Assembly: GCA_035560815.1 (NCBI GenBank)
Contig: DATMYR010000080.1
Coordinates: 40,725 to 104,724 of the forward strand
Length of the DNA stretch: 64,000 nt
Direction: 5' to 3'
Origin: UBA5314 sp035560815
Lineage (GTDB): Bacteria; Bacillota; Syntrophomonadia; Syntrophomonadales; Syntrophomonadaceae
The notes beneath the pieces are model-generated. The model searched no databases. It saw nothing but the letters and a program-made list of their open reading frames with translations, and was not told the origin of the DNA. Shown one piece after another: positions 1 to 8,738 of this stretch (position 1 is its first letter; the number at the start of each line of letters is the position of its first letter). The position numbers were made by a program, and so were the translations under genes.

Positions 1-683
1 TCATAGTTGACCTGGCTTTTACGCTTATAATTGCCTTCATGGGTATAGGAGAATTCCCTCGTTTTGAAAATCTCTTGCCTTTAACTACTATCCATATGAA
101 ACCTTTTGGTCTGGGCTTGTTCAGCGCATCCTACATTCTGGGCAAGATGCAGCCGGTGTTGACTTTTTCTTCATATAGTCTCAATCGGGAGAGGATCTTT
201 AAAATTATGCTATGGGTGGTTGCCACCTACGTAGTGCTGATCACCTTGACTACGCTGGCTACGATCCTAAGTCTGGGCAGTCTCAGCGGAACAGTCCTGG
301 TGTTTTCCACTTTTTCCATGGTGCGCCTCTTGAGGATAGGAACCTTTATTCAAAATATCGATATCGTGTTCATTGGTATTTGGATCATGGCCATCTTTGG
401 CGCCACTACCCTGCCCTGGTTTATGAGCTGTTATTGCACCCAACAGATGTTTCATCTAAAAGACTACCGTTTTTTAGCCGCTCCAACCGCCATCATCATT
501 GGAATCTTCTCCATTGTCTTGAGCAAAAATATATTGGAACTGATCATTATGGAAACCGATATTATTCCCCTGTTATATTCCTTGTTTTTCCTTGGGATAC
601 CCTTTATCCTCTTCCTCATATGCCTGTTTAAACGCGCTCCGGAGCAGACACAAACGACAGTACCGCAGGACGAGCCTGCATAA
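1..683 (+). CDS. Spore germination protein GerB family, C-terminal part (5' truncated by window edge)
   Basis: The frame is open from base 3 through the ATG at 39, so this is the C-terminal part of a longer protein that starts outside the window. About 220 residues are visible. They contain several hydrophobic helices and end in a short charged tail. GerB-family proteins are APC-superfamily-like permeases of the inner spore membrane and form the B subunit of GerA-type germinant receptors. The assignment rests on the membrane pattern and on the gerA and gerC genes directly downstream in the same direction. It resembles the second B subunit at 5175-6239 in layout but not closely in sequence. 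Confidence 0.8.
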   Translation, partial: IVDLAFTLIIAFMGIGEFPRFENLLPLTTIHMKPFGLGLFSASYILGKMQPVLTFSSYSLNRERIFKIMLWVVATYVVLITLTTLATILSLGSLSGTVLVFSTFSMVRLLRIGTFIQNIDIVFIGIWIMAIFGATTLPWFMSCYCTQQMFHLKDYRFLAAPTAIIIGIFSIVLSKNILELIIMETDIIPLLYSLFFLGIPFILFLICLFKRAPEQTQTTVPQDEPA

Positions 684-745
684 AACCTTCTTATGATATT
701 TGTGGATTAGCCGAATTTTGCAGCATTTTTATCGGAGGAATTCTT

Positions 746-2308
746 ATGCGGTTTATTAAAAGCAGAAAACCATTAGTTGATTCAACCTCGGCCCGCGAGC
801 TGGCTCAGGAAAATCTATCTGCCCAGCTGCAGGATAATATAGACATCCTAAGCAAATTCCTGGAGCGCTGTTCCGATGCCGTTATCAAAGAATTTGCTTT
901 TGGCACCCCATCCGTGAAAGCAGCCCTATACTTTTTCGATGGCCTGGCTGACCGAAAGGAAATAGAACTTAACATACTGAAATCCCTGATGCTGGAGCTC
1001 CCGCCAGAGCTGAGTGAGCAGTCAGGAGAACCGGAATTCCTGAAGATTGTGATGCACAGGCTACTGCCGGGCGCCGATGTAAAAGCAATCTCTACTTTCG
1101 ATGAACTGGTGCACCACATCTCCTCTGGCGACACTGTACTTCTGATCGATGGATCCCGGGGTGGTCTGGCCGTATCCACCCGCTCCTGGGAAACCCGCTC
1201 CATTGATACGCCGGAAAATGAGACCACCATCTTTGGACCCAAAGAAGGCTTCAACGAGACCCTGCGTATGAACACTGCGCTCTTGCGGCGTCGCTTGAAA
1301 TCCACCAATTTCAAAATTGAGGGATTGGTTCTGGGCAAAATCACCAAGACTGACGTGGTTCTCTGTTATATGGATCATATCGCCCCTCCGAAATTAGTCA
1401 AAGAAGTGCAGGAACGGCTGGCCAAAATTGACATAGATGGTATTTTAGACACGGGTTACATCGCGGAATTGGTAACCGACGAAAAACACAGCATTTTTAC
1501 ACAAACGCTGCATACCGAGAAACCCGATTCCGTGTGCGGTCATCTTTTAGAAGGCCGGATAGCCATCCTGGTGGACGGTTCTCCCATGGCCCTGATTCTA
1601 CCGATATCTTTTCCTCAATATATGATTTCACCGGAAGATTATTATACCAACTATGTAGCGGCATCGCTATTTCGCATCCTGCGCTATCTCGCCTTTTTTA
1701 TAGCTTTGCTGCTACCTTCCTTATATGTCGCAATCATCACCTATCATCAGGAAATGCTCCCCACATCTTTGATTCTTACCATCGCCGCCACACGTCAGGG
1801 GGTGCCATTTCCCGCCTTCGTAGAAGCTTTGATTCTAGAGACGACTTTTGAACTGCTTCGGGAAGCTGGTTTAAGACTGCCCCGATCAGTGGGTCCAGCG
1901 GTAAGCATCGTGGGTGCTTTGATCATTGGTGATGCGGCGGTGCGCGCCGGTCTTGTTTCCACCCCGATGGTGGTGGTGGTGGCGGCTACCGGGATTGCCT
2001 CCTTTGTGATGCCATCTTATAATGCCGGAATCATCACCCGCATTGCTCGGTTTGGCTTCCTTATTGCGGCAGGTTTTCTTGGTTTTTTGGGCATCATGGT
2101 GGCCCTGGTTTTGATGCTGGTGCGAATGGCTTCCTTATCCTCTTTTGGTCAACCCTACCTAACGCCCGTGGCACCCTTTGACAGCACCCAAATTACAGAT
2201 CTCCTTGTACGTCGGCCCTGGTTTGCCATGACCAAACGCCCATTTTTGGAAGGCATGGAGAATCAAGTTCGGCAGAAATCGCACCAAGATGGGGAGGCTA
2301 AAGAATGA
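746..2308 (+). CDS. Spore germination protein GerA family (receptor A subunit)
   Basis: 520 residues, a normal length for the family. The first about 300 residues are soluble (the N-terminal domain that binds germinant in known homologues). Residues about 305-480 hold a membrane domain of several helices, including the Arg-rich loop typical of the family (RQGVPFPAFVEALILE). A subunits assemble with B and C subunits in the inner spore membrane and trigger ion and dipicolinate release. GGAGGAATT precedes the ATG. Its stop overlaps the start of the next gene (ATGA), which indicates translational coupling in one operon. Confidence 0.95.
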   Translation: MRFIKSRKPLVDSTSARELAQENLSAQLQDNIDILSKFLERCSDAVIKEFAFGTPSVKAALYFFDGLADRKEIELNILKSLMLELPPELSEQSGEPEFLKIVMHRLLPGADVKAISTFDELVHHISSGDTVLLIDGSRGGLAVSTRSWETRSIDTPENETTIFGPKEGFNETLRMNTALLRRRLKSTNFKIEGLVLGKITKTDVVLCYMDHIAPPKLVKEVQERLAKIDIDGILDTGYIAELVTDEKHSIFTQTLHTEKPDSVCGHLLEGRIAILVDGSPMALILPISFPQYMISPEDYYTNYVAASLFRILRYLAFFIALLLPSLYVAIITYHQEMLPTSLILTIAATRQGVPFPAFVEALILETTFELLREAGLRLPRSVGPAVSIVGALIIGDAAVRAGLVSTPMVVVVAATGIASFVMPSYNAGIITRIARFGFLIAAGFLGFLGIMVALVLMLVRMASLSSFGQPYLTPVAPFDSTQITDLLVRRPWFAMTKRPFLEGMENQVRQKSHQDGEAKE

Positions 2309-3453
2309 AGCGGGTCATGCTATTCCTGTTAATTTGCTCCGTTTTCCTGAGTTCGGGCTGCGATACGGTGGAGATTAATGCAGCAGCCGTCCCTCTAGGC
2401 TTGGCCATGGATTATCAAAATGGCCAGAGTACGGTAATCGTCCAATTAGCTCAGACCACTTCTCCCAGCTCGGGAGGATCCTCGAATGAGCCGAAATTTC
2501 AGGTCTTGAGCGCTCAGGGCGGCAGCATTGCCGAAGCGGCTCGAAAGATTATGCTCGAGCTCCCCCGCCTTCCCCTGTGGAGCCAGGCCGGGGTTCTGGT
2601 TGTGGGTGAGGACCTGGCTAATACAGATCTCGCATTATTGGCAGATTTTCTGGCTCGCAACCGCAATGTCAGAAAAAACATTCCCGTATTCGTTACCATC
2701 GGAGCTAAACCCCAGCAGGTGTTTCAAACCCAGGCGCCCCTGGAGGACTATTCCGCTCGAGCCCTGAGCGGAATCCTGGAGGCCCAGCGTTATCAGCTGG
2801 GATACTATGAACCGGTTGAACTTAACGAATTTCTTCAAAAACTGGCCTCTCCTGGAGTGGAGCCGGTTTTGCCTCAGGTTCGCCTGGTTGAAGAAGACGG
2901 CAAGAAAATGATCACCCTGGACGGCCTGGCTGTGTTTCATGGCCGAAAAATGGTGGGCAGTCTCAATGAAAACCAGAGCCGGGGCTATCGCTGGCTGCGG
3001 TCAGGTATAATTCAGGGTGGACTCATCGTGATCCCTTCCCCCCTGAGCGCCGACCGGCATATTACCCTGGAACTGCTACGCTCCCAGGCTACAGTTGTCC
3101 CTGACGTTCAAGGGAACCATGTCACCGTGCATATCAAGATAAAAGCGGAAGGCAATTTTTATGAGAGCGATGACCCCAATGAAATTTTGACCCTGGATGG
3201 TCTGCATCAGGTGGAAGAAAATGGTGAAGAAGCAATTAAAGCTCAGATCACAGATAGCGTTCAAGAGGCCCACCGCCTGCACAGTGACATTTTCGGCTGG
3301 GGACAGAATCTGGCTGCCTCCCACCCTCAGGAGTGGAAGTCTTTAGAGGGCAATTGGGAACAAATTTTTCCTATGATTCAACCCGATATTCAGGTGGAAT
3401 TCAATATTCGCCGGACCTACCTGACCTACAAAACCTTTCCCTTGAAAGAGTAA
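2305..3453 (+). CDS. Ger(x)C family germination lipoprotein, copy 1
   Basis: 382 residues with a signal peptide and a lipobox ending in LSSGC at about residues 15-19, so it is predicted to be a lipid-anchored C subunit of the germinant receptor on the outer face of the spore inner membrane. The body has the family features: an AARKIMLELPRLPLW segment near residue 80, a YEPVELNEFL segment and a RGYRWL motif near residue 228. It overlaps gerA by 4 bp and is followed after 13 bp by a small two-helix gene. It is a clear paralogue of the protein at 3689-4897, sharing SESARRIMLxLPRLPLW-like and ESRGYRWL-like blocks. Confidence 0.95.
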   Translation: MKRVMLFLLICSVFLSSGCDTVEINAAAVPLGLAMDYQNGQSTVIVQLAQTTSPSSGGSSNEPKFQVLSAQGGSIAEAARKIMLELPRLPLWSQAGVLVVGEDLANTDLALLADFLARNRNVRKNIPVFVTIGAKPQQVFQTQAPLEDYSARALSGILEAQRYQLGYYEPVELNEFLQKLASPGVEPVLPQVRLVEEDGKKMITLDGLAVFHGRKMVGSLNENQSRGYRWLRSGIIQGGLIVIPSPLSADRHITLELLRSQATVVPDVQGNHVTVHIKIKAEGNFYESDDPNEILTLDGLHQVEENGEEAIKAQITDSVQEAHRLHSDIFGWGQNLAASHPQEWKSLEGNWEQIFPMIQPDIQVEFNIRRTYLTYKTFPLKE

Positions 3454-3466
3454 ATACTGGTAAAGG

Positions 3467-3679
3467 ATGATGCCTGTGCTCTGGCTTTTGCTGTTATTGT
3501 ATGGATTTGTTATTGCCCTGGAAGTTCCCACCCTGCTGAAAAACCGCATGTTCAGAGAACTGGCGGTCTTCTCCGTTTTTCTGGCTCTGGCTGTTTATTT
3601 AAGCCTGGCCCAATTATATAACTGGTATCTACCCAATCCGTTTCAAGGTTGGATTGCACAAATGGCTTCCGGGCAATAG
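3467..3679 (+). CDS. Small two-helix membrane protein, germination D-subunit-like, copy 1
   Basis: 70 residues: helix one at about 2-22, a short basic loop, helix two at about 31-50, then a tail with YLPNPFQGW. Small D proteins with two membrane helices are known beside gerA-type operons in Bacillus, where they modulate receptor function. Position right after a GerC gene and topology fit that class. Similarity to the 4903-5130 protein (same topology, shared LPNP after helix two) supports both as genuine. The function is inferred from context; no catalytic motif is visible. Confidence 0.8.
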   Translation: MMPVLWLLLLLYGFVIALEVPTLLKNRMFRELAVFSVFLALAVYLSLAQLYNWYLPNPFQGWIAQMASGQ

Positions 3680-3688
3680 GGGTTTCTT

Positions 3689-4897
3689 ATGCGTAGACTC
3701 TTGATTATTAGCAGCCTGATTGCTTTATTATTTAGCTGTTCGGGGTGCTGGGAACAGAAAGAACTGAATACCACCGCCATCGTAACCGCCTGGGGGGTGG
3801 ATCTGTCCGTGAAACAGAATGGTTATCTAGATTTTTCCGCCCAATTAGCTCAACCCGGTCAGCCGGGGGAAAGCGGACAGATAAGGGCTGGGAATTTGGT
3901 CTTAACCGGAACCGGGCTGAGTATCACTGAATCAGCCCGGAGAATCATGCTGCGCCTGCCCAGGCTGCCCCTGTGGGCTCAGGCCAGCACCTGCATTCTA
4001 GGGGAAAACCTTGCGCTTCAAGACCTGACTGGTTTTTATAATTTTGCCGTACGGAACCGGGTCATAAGACCGGATACCAATCTTCTGATTGCCAAAAACG
4101 CCACTCCAGCCAGGATTCTCAATACCACCATGCCCCTGGTCAGCAATTCGGGCCGAGCTTTTGTCGTGATGGAAGAAACGCAAGAGAAACAGCTGGGCAT
4201 CTATGTCCCGGTTTCATTGAATGATTTCTTAATCGATGCTGCCACCCCCGGTATTGAACCCGCTGTTCCCCAGGTTACCCTGGTTGCCAACCCGGAAAAT
4301 CCCGTCAACAAAATAAGCCAGCAGGAAAACAATCAATCCCAACCCGGGGAAAAACTGATATTGAGCGGAACAGCAGTATTTAAAGGCACGAAGATGGTAG
4401 GTTCTCTGGATGAAACAGAAAGCCGGGGCTACCGATGGCTAAACTCCCGAATTCATAAAGGAGGGCTTATCACCATGTCTTCTCCTTTAAATCCCGGAGA
4501 AACTATATCACTGGAGATTATCGAGTTCTCTTCCTCCAGCCAGCCAGAATTTAATCAGGGACAAATTACGATGAAAATTGAAGTCAGCACCGGCCTAACG
4601 TTTTATGAGGAAGACGGAACCAGTCCCATACTAACACCGGAAACCAGATCATTACTGCAAAAGCAGGCAGCACAAGAGATTCAACGGGAAATTACTGCTT
4701 GTATTTCAAAATCTCAATCATTGAACAGCGATATCCTGGGCTGGGGTAGAACCATCTATCAGAATCAACCCCATCAATGGGAGCGACTAAGCCCTACCTG
4801 GTATCAGACTTTTCCTCATATAAACAGCCAAATTGACGTCCAGGTCCGCGTGGTGCGGGCCGGCTTGGACCCAAAAATCTTTCAGTTCAAGGAGTAG
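3689..4897 (+). CDS. Ger(x)C family germination lipoprotein, copy 2
   Basis: 402 residues with a hydrophobic signal and a cysteine at the lipobox (FSCSGC, about residues 15-20), followed by WEQKELNTTAIVTAWGVD, the classic mature N-terminus of GerC proteins. Conserved internal blocks include SARRIMLRLPRLPLWAQ and ESRGYRWL. It is about 20 residues longer than copy 1, mainly because of an Asn/Gln-rich insert near residue 210. It lies 9 bp after the first small D-like gene and 5 bp before the second, so C and D appear to have been duplicated as a unit. Confidence 0.95.
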   Translation: MRRLLIISSLIALLFSCSGCWEQKELNTTAIVTAWGVDLSVKQNGYLDFSAQLAQPGQPGESGQIRAGNLVLTGTGLSITESARRIMLRLPRLPLWAQASTCILGENLALQDLTGFYNFAVRNRVIRPDTNLLIAKNATPARILNTTMPLVSNSGRAFVVMEETQEKQLGIYVPVSLNDFLIDAATPGIEPAVPQVTLVANPENPVNKISQQENNQSQPGEKLILSGTAVFKGTKMVGSLDETESRGYRWLNSRIHKGGLITMSSPLNPGETISLEIIEFSSSSQPEFNQGQITMKIEVSTGLTFYEEDGTSPILTPETRSLLQKQAAQEIQREITACISKSQSLNSDILGWGRTIYQNQPHQWERLSPTWYQTFPHINSQIDVQVRVVRAGLDPKIFQFKE

Positions 4898-4902
4898 TTG
4901 TC

Positions 4903-5130
4903 ATGCTGATGTGGCTAATCCTGTTGGTGTTTATCGCAGTATATATCAAACTGGAAGCCATTGGTTTGTACCAACGCAGGCAGTTTCCGGAAATGGCTCT
5001 GGCCGGGTTCCTCTGGGTTGTAGTGCTTACCTATGCTATTGCACTACAACTAGGGGTTTATAACCTGCCTAACCCCTCCAAAGTTTTCGACCTTTTCAGA
5101 CCCCTGATAAAAGTTGTAATATCCGGCTAA
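4903..5130 (+). CDS. Small two-helix membrane protein, germination D-subunit-like, copy 2
   Basis: 75 residues with helices at about 3-18 and 30-50, followed by YNLPNPSKVFDLFRPLIK. It has the same topology and the same LPNP element as the 3467-3679 protein and also directly follows a GerC gene. It is interpreted as a receptor D-type accessory subunit in the spore inner membrane. Its low complexity leaves some doubt, but the conserved C-D arrangement makes a chance ORF unlikely. Confidence 0.8.
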   Translation: MLMWLILLVFIAVYIKLEAIGLYQRRQFPEMALAGFLWVVVLTYAIALQLGVYNLPNPSKVFDLFRPLIKVVISG

Positions 5131-5174
5131 TCCGGTTCTTCCGGCCTGTTTAATTCATAGCAAAGGAGTATTGT

Positions 5175-6239
5175 ATGAACGAAAAGACTCTATCCAGCCA
5201 GCAGACAGCTTTTCTTCTTTTCATGATCCTCCTGGGCGGTTCGTATGTTCATGTCCCCCCCACCCTGGCCCATCAGAGCGCCTGGCTTTCAGCCCTGGGC
5301 GGATCTCTGGTAGGAGCCTATTTGATTCTGGTCCTGCTTCATCTTCAATCCCTGTTTCCCCAAACCAGCCTAATCCGTATGAGTGAGAAACTCTTAGGTA
5401 AAGTTCCCGGTAAAATTGTTGGATTGCTTTACTTGTGGGCTGTATTTATTATGGCTATCAGCCTGCTGCAGGATAATTGTATTATCCTGGTGGTGATGTT
5501 TCCTTTACTTACCTGCCTTTTCTTGAGGGTCACCCTGATTTCTCCAGCAGTCTATACTATTTACAAAGGGGTTAGCAGCATAGGGCGCCTGGGGGAGCTC
5601 TTTACCTGGTTGACCCTCATTTTGACCCTGCTGGCTTTTATCATCACCATTCCCCGGGTCCAACCGGCTTTTCTTTCGCCCCTGGGCAACCCCGCAGCCA
5701 TCGCCAAAGGTGTCCTTCAAGTTGCAGGATGGCCTTTTTCTATGGTGGGCTTGCTGGCTTTTTTCCTGCCCCTGGTCAACGACCTGCCGGACAAAAAAAA
5801 AGTGATTTATTGGTGGTACCTTTTAGCAGTAGTCATCCTGGTGCTTAAGGACGTATTGATCGTCGGGGTTCTATCCCCGGAAATCTTACTTAGTTCCCGC
5901 TATCCGCTGCTGGAAGTGCTGCGCTTGGATACTTTTGGCGGGTTTCAAAGGGTGGAGATGTTCTTCTTCCTGGCCTGGTTCATGATGTCCTTTTTTGCCA
6001 TGCTGGCTGCTTATCAGTGCCTGGCTCTGGGCGGGCAGGCGCTTTTCTCCCTGTCTAACTATGGATTCCTGGTTATACCTCTGGGGCTGGGCCTGGTAGT
6101 ATTCTCACTCTATACCTTCCAGTCCGATATAGATTTTGTATCGTTACGGGTCCTGACGCTCCCTCTCAACAGCCTGATTCCGATGCTGTTTGTGCCCACA
6201 TTACTTCTGGTGGTGGCCAAGTTTCGCAACAATTTATAA
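5175..6239 (+). CDS. Spore germination protein GerB family (endospore germination permease), complete
   Basis: 354 residues, nearly all hydrophobic, consistent with about ten membrane helices as in the GerB/YndE group. The N-terminus (STAFLLF-like, here QQTAFLLFMILLGGSY, then a loop) fits these permeases. An AAAGGAGTATTGT leader precedes the ATG. It closes the operon, so two B subunits (this one and the truncated one at the left edge) share one A subunit. That suggests alternative B-C pairings with one A protein, or two receptors transcribed together. Confidence 0.93.
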   Translation: MNEKTLSSQQTAFLLFMILLGGSYVHVPPTLAHQSAWLSALGGSLVGAYLILVLLHLQSLFPQTSLIRMSEKLLGKVPGKIVGLLYLWAVFIMAISLLQDNCIILVVMFPLLTCLFLRVTLISPAVYTIYKGVSSIGRLGELFTWLTLILTLLAFIITIPRVQPAFLSPLGNPAAIAKGVLQVAGWPFSMVGLLAFFLPLVNDLPDKKKVIYWWYLLAVVILVLKDVLIVGVLSPEILLSSRYPLLEVLRLDTFGGFQRVEMFFFLAWFMMSFFAMLAAYQCLALGGQALFSLSNYGFLVIPLGLGLVVFSLYTFQSDIDFVSLRVLTLPLNSLIPMLFVPTLLLVVAKFRNNL

Positions 6240-6253
6240 AAAGTAAGTTATGT

Positions 6254-7522
6254 TTAAAGCCAGTAAAATAAATAGAGATAGATCATAGCAAGAAATATGG
6301 AAATCAACATTAATGGAAAACCAACCTTAAAGAACTCGACAAACCGAATGGGATTATTATAGCGCTCAGCGATTCCGGCAACGATAATATTCGCCGAGGC
6401 CCCAATCAAGGTTCCGTTCCCCCCCAGGCATGCCCCCAGCGCCAAAGCCCACCAGACAGATTCCATAGGCATATGGGACAGCTGCCCTACAGATTGAAGC
6501 AAGGGAATCATCGTGGCCACAAAGGGTATATTGTCCACAAAGGCTGAAGCAATCGCCGAAAACCATAGAACCAGAATTCCAGTTGAAACAAGTTTCCCTC
6601 CGGTTATGGCCAGGAATTTCTCTGCGATAAGCGTAATAACTCCAGTTTTAACGAGACCTTCCACCATGACAAACAGCCCTGCGAAAAAGAATATAACCGG
6701 CCATTCTACTGTAAGAAGCACTTCATCGACATTCTCACTGCTGATCAGCATTAACAACCCTGCACCCAGCAAGGCAATCGTTGCTGACTCCAAGTGCAGC
6801 TGCTGGTGCAAGATAAAGCCCATCACTGTCAACCCCAGAACGATGATCGACTGCTTCATCAAGTGCCAGTCCTTGATAAATGACTTCTCATCAAGTTTCA
6901 AGATGTCAGCAACACGATCCGGGGTGGCTTTTAGTTGCTTCCTATAGAGCCACAGCATGATTCCAATTGTGACAAATAAAATTATCATAACCGGGACCGC
7001 CAAATTGGTGATAAAATCAACAAATCCCAACCCGGTTGCGCTTCCAATCATAATGTTTGGGGGATCTCCGATTAGCGTTGCTGTTCCACCTATATTAGAG
7101 GACATGATTTCCGCGAACATGAATGGCATCGGAGAAATATCCAGGCGATCAGTTATCGCGAAGGTAATGGGGACAATGAGTAAAACAGTTGTGACATTAT
7201 CCAGCAGAGCTGAAATCAGTGCCGTGATAACAGACAGGACTACTAATATTGCCAAAGGCTTGCCTCCGGCTAGCTTGGATGATTTTATCGCCAGGTATTC
7301 GAAGACCCCGCTTTGCCTGGTTATACCGACAATAATCATCATGCCGATCAATAGTCCGATGGTATTAAAGTCAATCGAAGCAAAAGCTTGTTTCTGGGTG
7401 ATAATTCCAAGTGCAACCACCACCGTTGCTCCAATCAAAGCTACGATCGTACGATGCACTTTCTCTACCACAATCAGCGTATAGGCGATCAAAAAAATAA
7501 TAACCGAAAGCCAAAATTGCAT
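6254..7522 (-). CDS. ArsB/NhaD-type anion or Na+/H+ transporter (ion transporter superfamily)
   Basis: 422 residues from the chosen ATG, which is preceded by GGGGGGC at good spacing; an upstream start at 7552 would add ten residues but lacks that site. The protein has two homologous halves. The signature GTATLIGDPPNIMIG lies near residue 130 and its second-half counterpart GNGTLIGASANIIVAG near residue 375. This places it in the IT superfamily (ArsB, NhaD, SLC13, P-protein-like). The substrate cannot be told from sequence: arsenite, Na+/H+ exchange or organic anions are all possible. It converges with the ger operon, with 14 bp between the stops. Confidence 0.88.
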   Translation of the reverse strand: MQFWLSVIIFLIAYTLIVVEKVHRTIVALIGATVVVALGIITQKQAFASIDFNTIGLLIGMMIIVGITRQSGVFEYLAIKSSKLAGGKPLAILVVLSVITALISALLDNVTTVLLIVPITFAITDRLDISPMPFMFAEIMSSNIGGTATLIGDPPNIMIGSATGLGFVDFITNLAVPVMIILFVTIGIMLWLYRKQLKATPDRVADILKLDEKSFIKDWHLMKQSIIVLGLTVMGFILHQQLHLESATIALLGAGLLMLISSENVDEVLLTVEWPVIFFFAGLFVMVEGLVKTGVITLIAEKFLAITGGKLVSTGILVLWFSAIASAFVDNIPFVATMIPLLQSVGQLSHMPMESVWWALALGACLGGNGTLIGASANIIVAGIAERYNNPIRFVEFFKVGFPLMLISIFLAMIYLYLFYWL

Positions 7523-7610
7523 TACTTCGCCCCCCGTAGTTGTCTTCTTCAAATGGCTAGCCTAAAAAGGAATCTCCCCAGTATGAAGATTTTCTCTAAA
7601 AATGCGAAAA

Positions 7611-7634
7611 GGGCAACCTTTCATAAGGCTACCC
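7611..7634 (-). terminator. Hairpin plus T-run in the leader of the 6254-7522 transporter gene (possible attenuator)
   Basis: Read on the minus strand, a 10-bp stem (two G-T pairs) with loop ATGA is followed by TTTTC. It lies about 90 bases upstream of the transporter start, downstream of a decayed permease fragment. It could be the terminator of the vanished permease gene or an attenuator in the transporter leader. No known riboswitch consensus was recognised in the about 110 bases upstream. Confidence 0.5.
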
Positions 7635-7745
7635 ACCCTAGTAAGCCAATGTCTCATGATCCGAGTACCATATCTATGGGACTTAGGTACGTAGAATCCC
7701 GCTCTCCTGATTTTCATCACGATTGCTTTGACCGTCTTGTCCTAT

Positions 7746-7928
7746 TCATCTTTCAAAATTGTACCATACTATCGTTCCCCCCAACAATCCTATCGCTATA
7801 AGGTAAGTAATCATTGTGAGTCTAGGAAGACTAAATGCCTGGTTATCATCTACCATACCACCGATCCCTATTGAAACAGCATCCCAGAATCCAAGCGAGT
7901 TCTTCTTTAGTGAACCCTTATCTTCCAT
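7746..7928 (-). pseudogene. Remnant of an APC-family amino acid permease
   Basis: The first about 25 residues (KKNSLGFWDAVSIGIGGMV) match the start of amino-acid/polyamine permeases, where the Gly-rich first helix should continue with GGGIF. Instead the frame switches to unrelated sequence and stops after 60 residues. An intact ribosome site, AGAAGGAGATG, precedes the ATG. A permease of this family should have about 430-480 residues, so this is a deletion remnant. The about 200 bases downstream on the minus strand contain only short broken frames. Confidence 0.65.
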
Positions 7929-8246
7929 GGCGCATCTCCTTCTATTTATTAGACGGGTGGTTAATGCCGCTCCACTTGCTCATAACCGGCCATTTGCAGC
8001 AAGGCTCGTTTAAGTCTGTGAGCCTGCTTTTCATTCGTAAGTACATTCAGATAGTCACCCGCTATCAGTATCTCTACGCGGAATAATCTGACTTTCTCCC
8101 CTTTTGATATTGATCAGAAGACAATGCGAGGATGCTGCCCGTGAAGTCCGGGTAGGTTCCCAAATAACCTTTTGTCCCAATTATTCCGGACTGCTTTCCC
8201 TGTGCAGCTCCAGGTACATAAACAAGGTATTTAAAGGGGGAGAATC
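7929..8246. other. 318-bp divergent gap with no recognised gene
   Basis: This lies between two damaged genes that point away from each other. It holds an inverted repeat, AGTCCGG (8145-8151) and CCGGACT (8186-8192), but no clear promoter, RNA gene or coding frame was recognised. Confidence 0.4.
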
Positions 8247-8696
8247 ATGGTTGAACTTATCCAAAGAATCGAACCGCAGCTACTTAAAACACTCGTAGAC
8301 ATAGAAGTAAGCAATTTTAGTACGGCAGCCGGGTTAGATGAACGCATGCTGGTCCCTTTAATTCGGCATGGCAGAGTCTTCATTATTCGACACGAGGATC
8401 AAATCGCCGGTCTTTGTCGGTATATCTTAGATTGGGAAGTCCAAGGGAAAGCATATTTGGTATGTATATCGGCGAATAATTATGCACGGAATAAAGGATT
8501 GGCAACCTCGCTATTAAAGGATAGTATCAGCCATTTGCCGCGGGAAGGAATACGGGAGGTGGAGTTAACAGTGAGTCTAGATGATAAACGGCAATCACTG
8601 TGTATTGGGAAAACCCGAGATTTAATGTCGTTGAATTTAAAGAAAATGAATATGGACCGGGTCAGCACCGGGTAGTAATGCGTTGCCTCCTGAATG
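8247..8696 (+). pseudogene. Frameshifted GNAT-family N-acetyltransferase
   Basis: The ATG at 8247 follows AAAGGGGGAGAATC. The first frame gives a GNAT-like fold: strand VFIIRHEDQIAGLCRY, then the acetyl-CoA loop region ISANNYARNKGLATSLLK near residues 75-92, then VELTVSLDDKR. The expected C-terminal motif (YWENPRFNVVEFKENEYG, then RVVMRCLL) appears only in the +2 frame from about 8600. The reading frame therefore changes between about 8585 and 8600. Either the gene is inactivated or the assembly has a single-base error. The end is approximate, because the second frame runs on without a stop until 8950. Confidence 0.7.
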
Positions 8697-8738
8697 ATCT
8701 ATGGCCTTACGACTCCCGACCAAGTTTACCTCTGCCAT

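Noticed and set aside
6513..7484. Long plus-strand frames opposite the ArsB/NhaD-type gene
   Set aside because: They lack ribosome sites and family motifs; the minus-strand gene has conserved transporter signatures.
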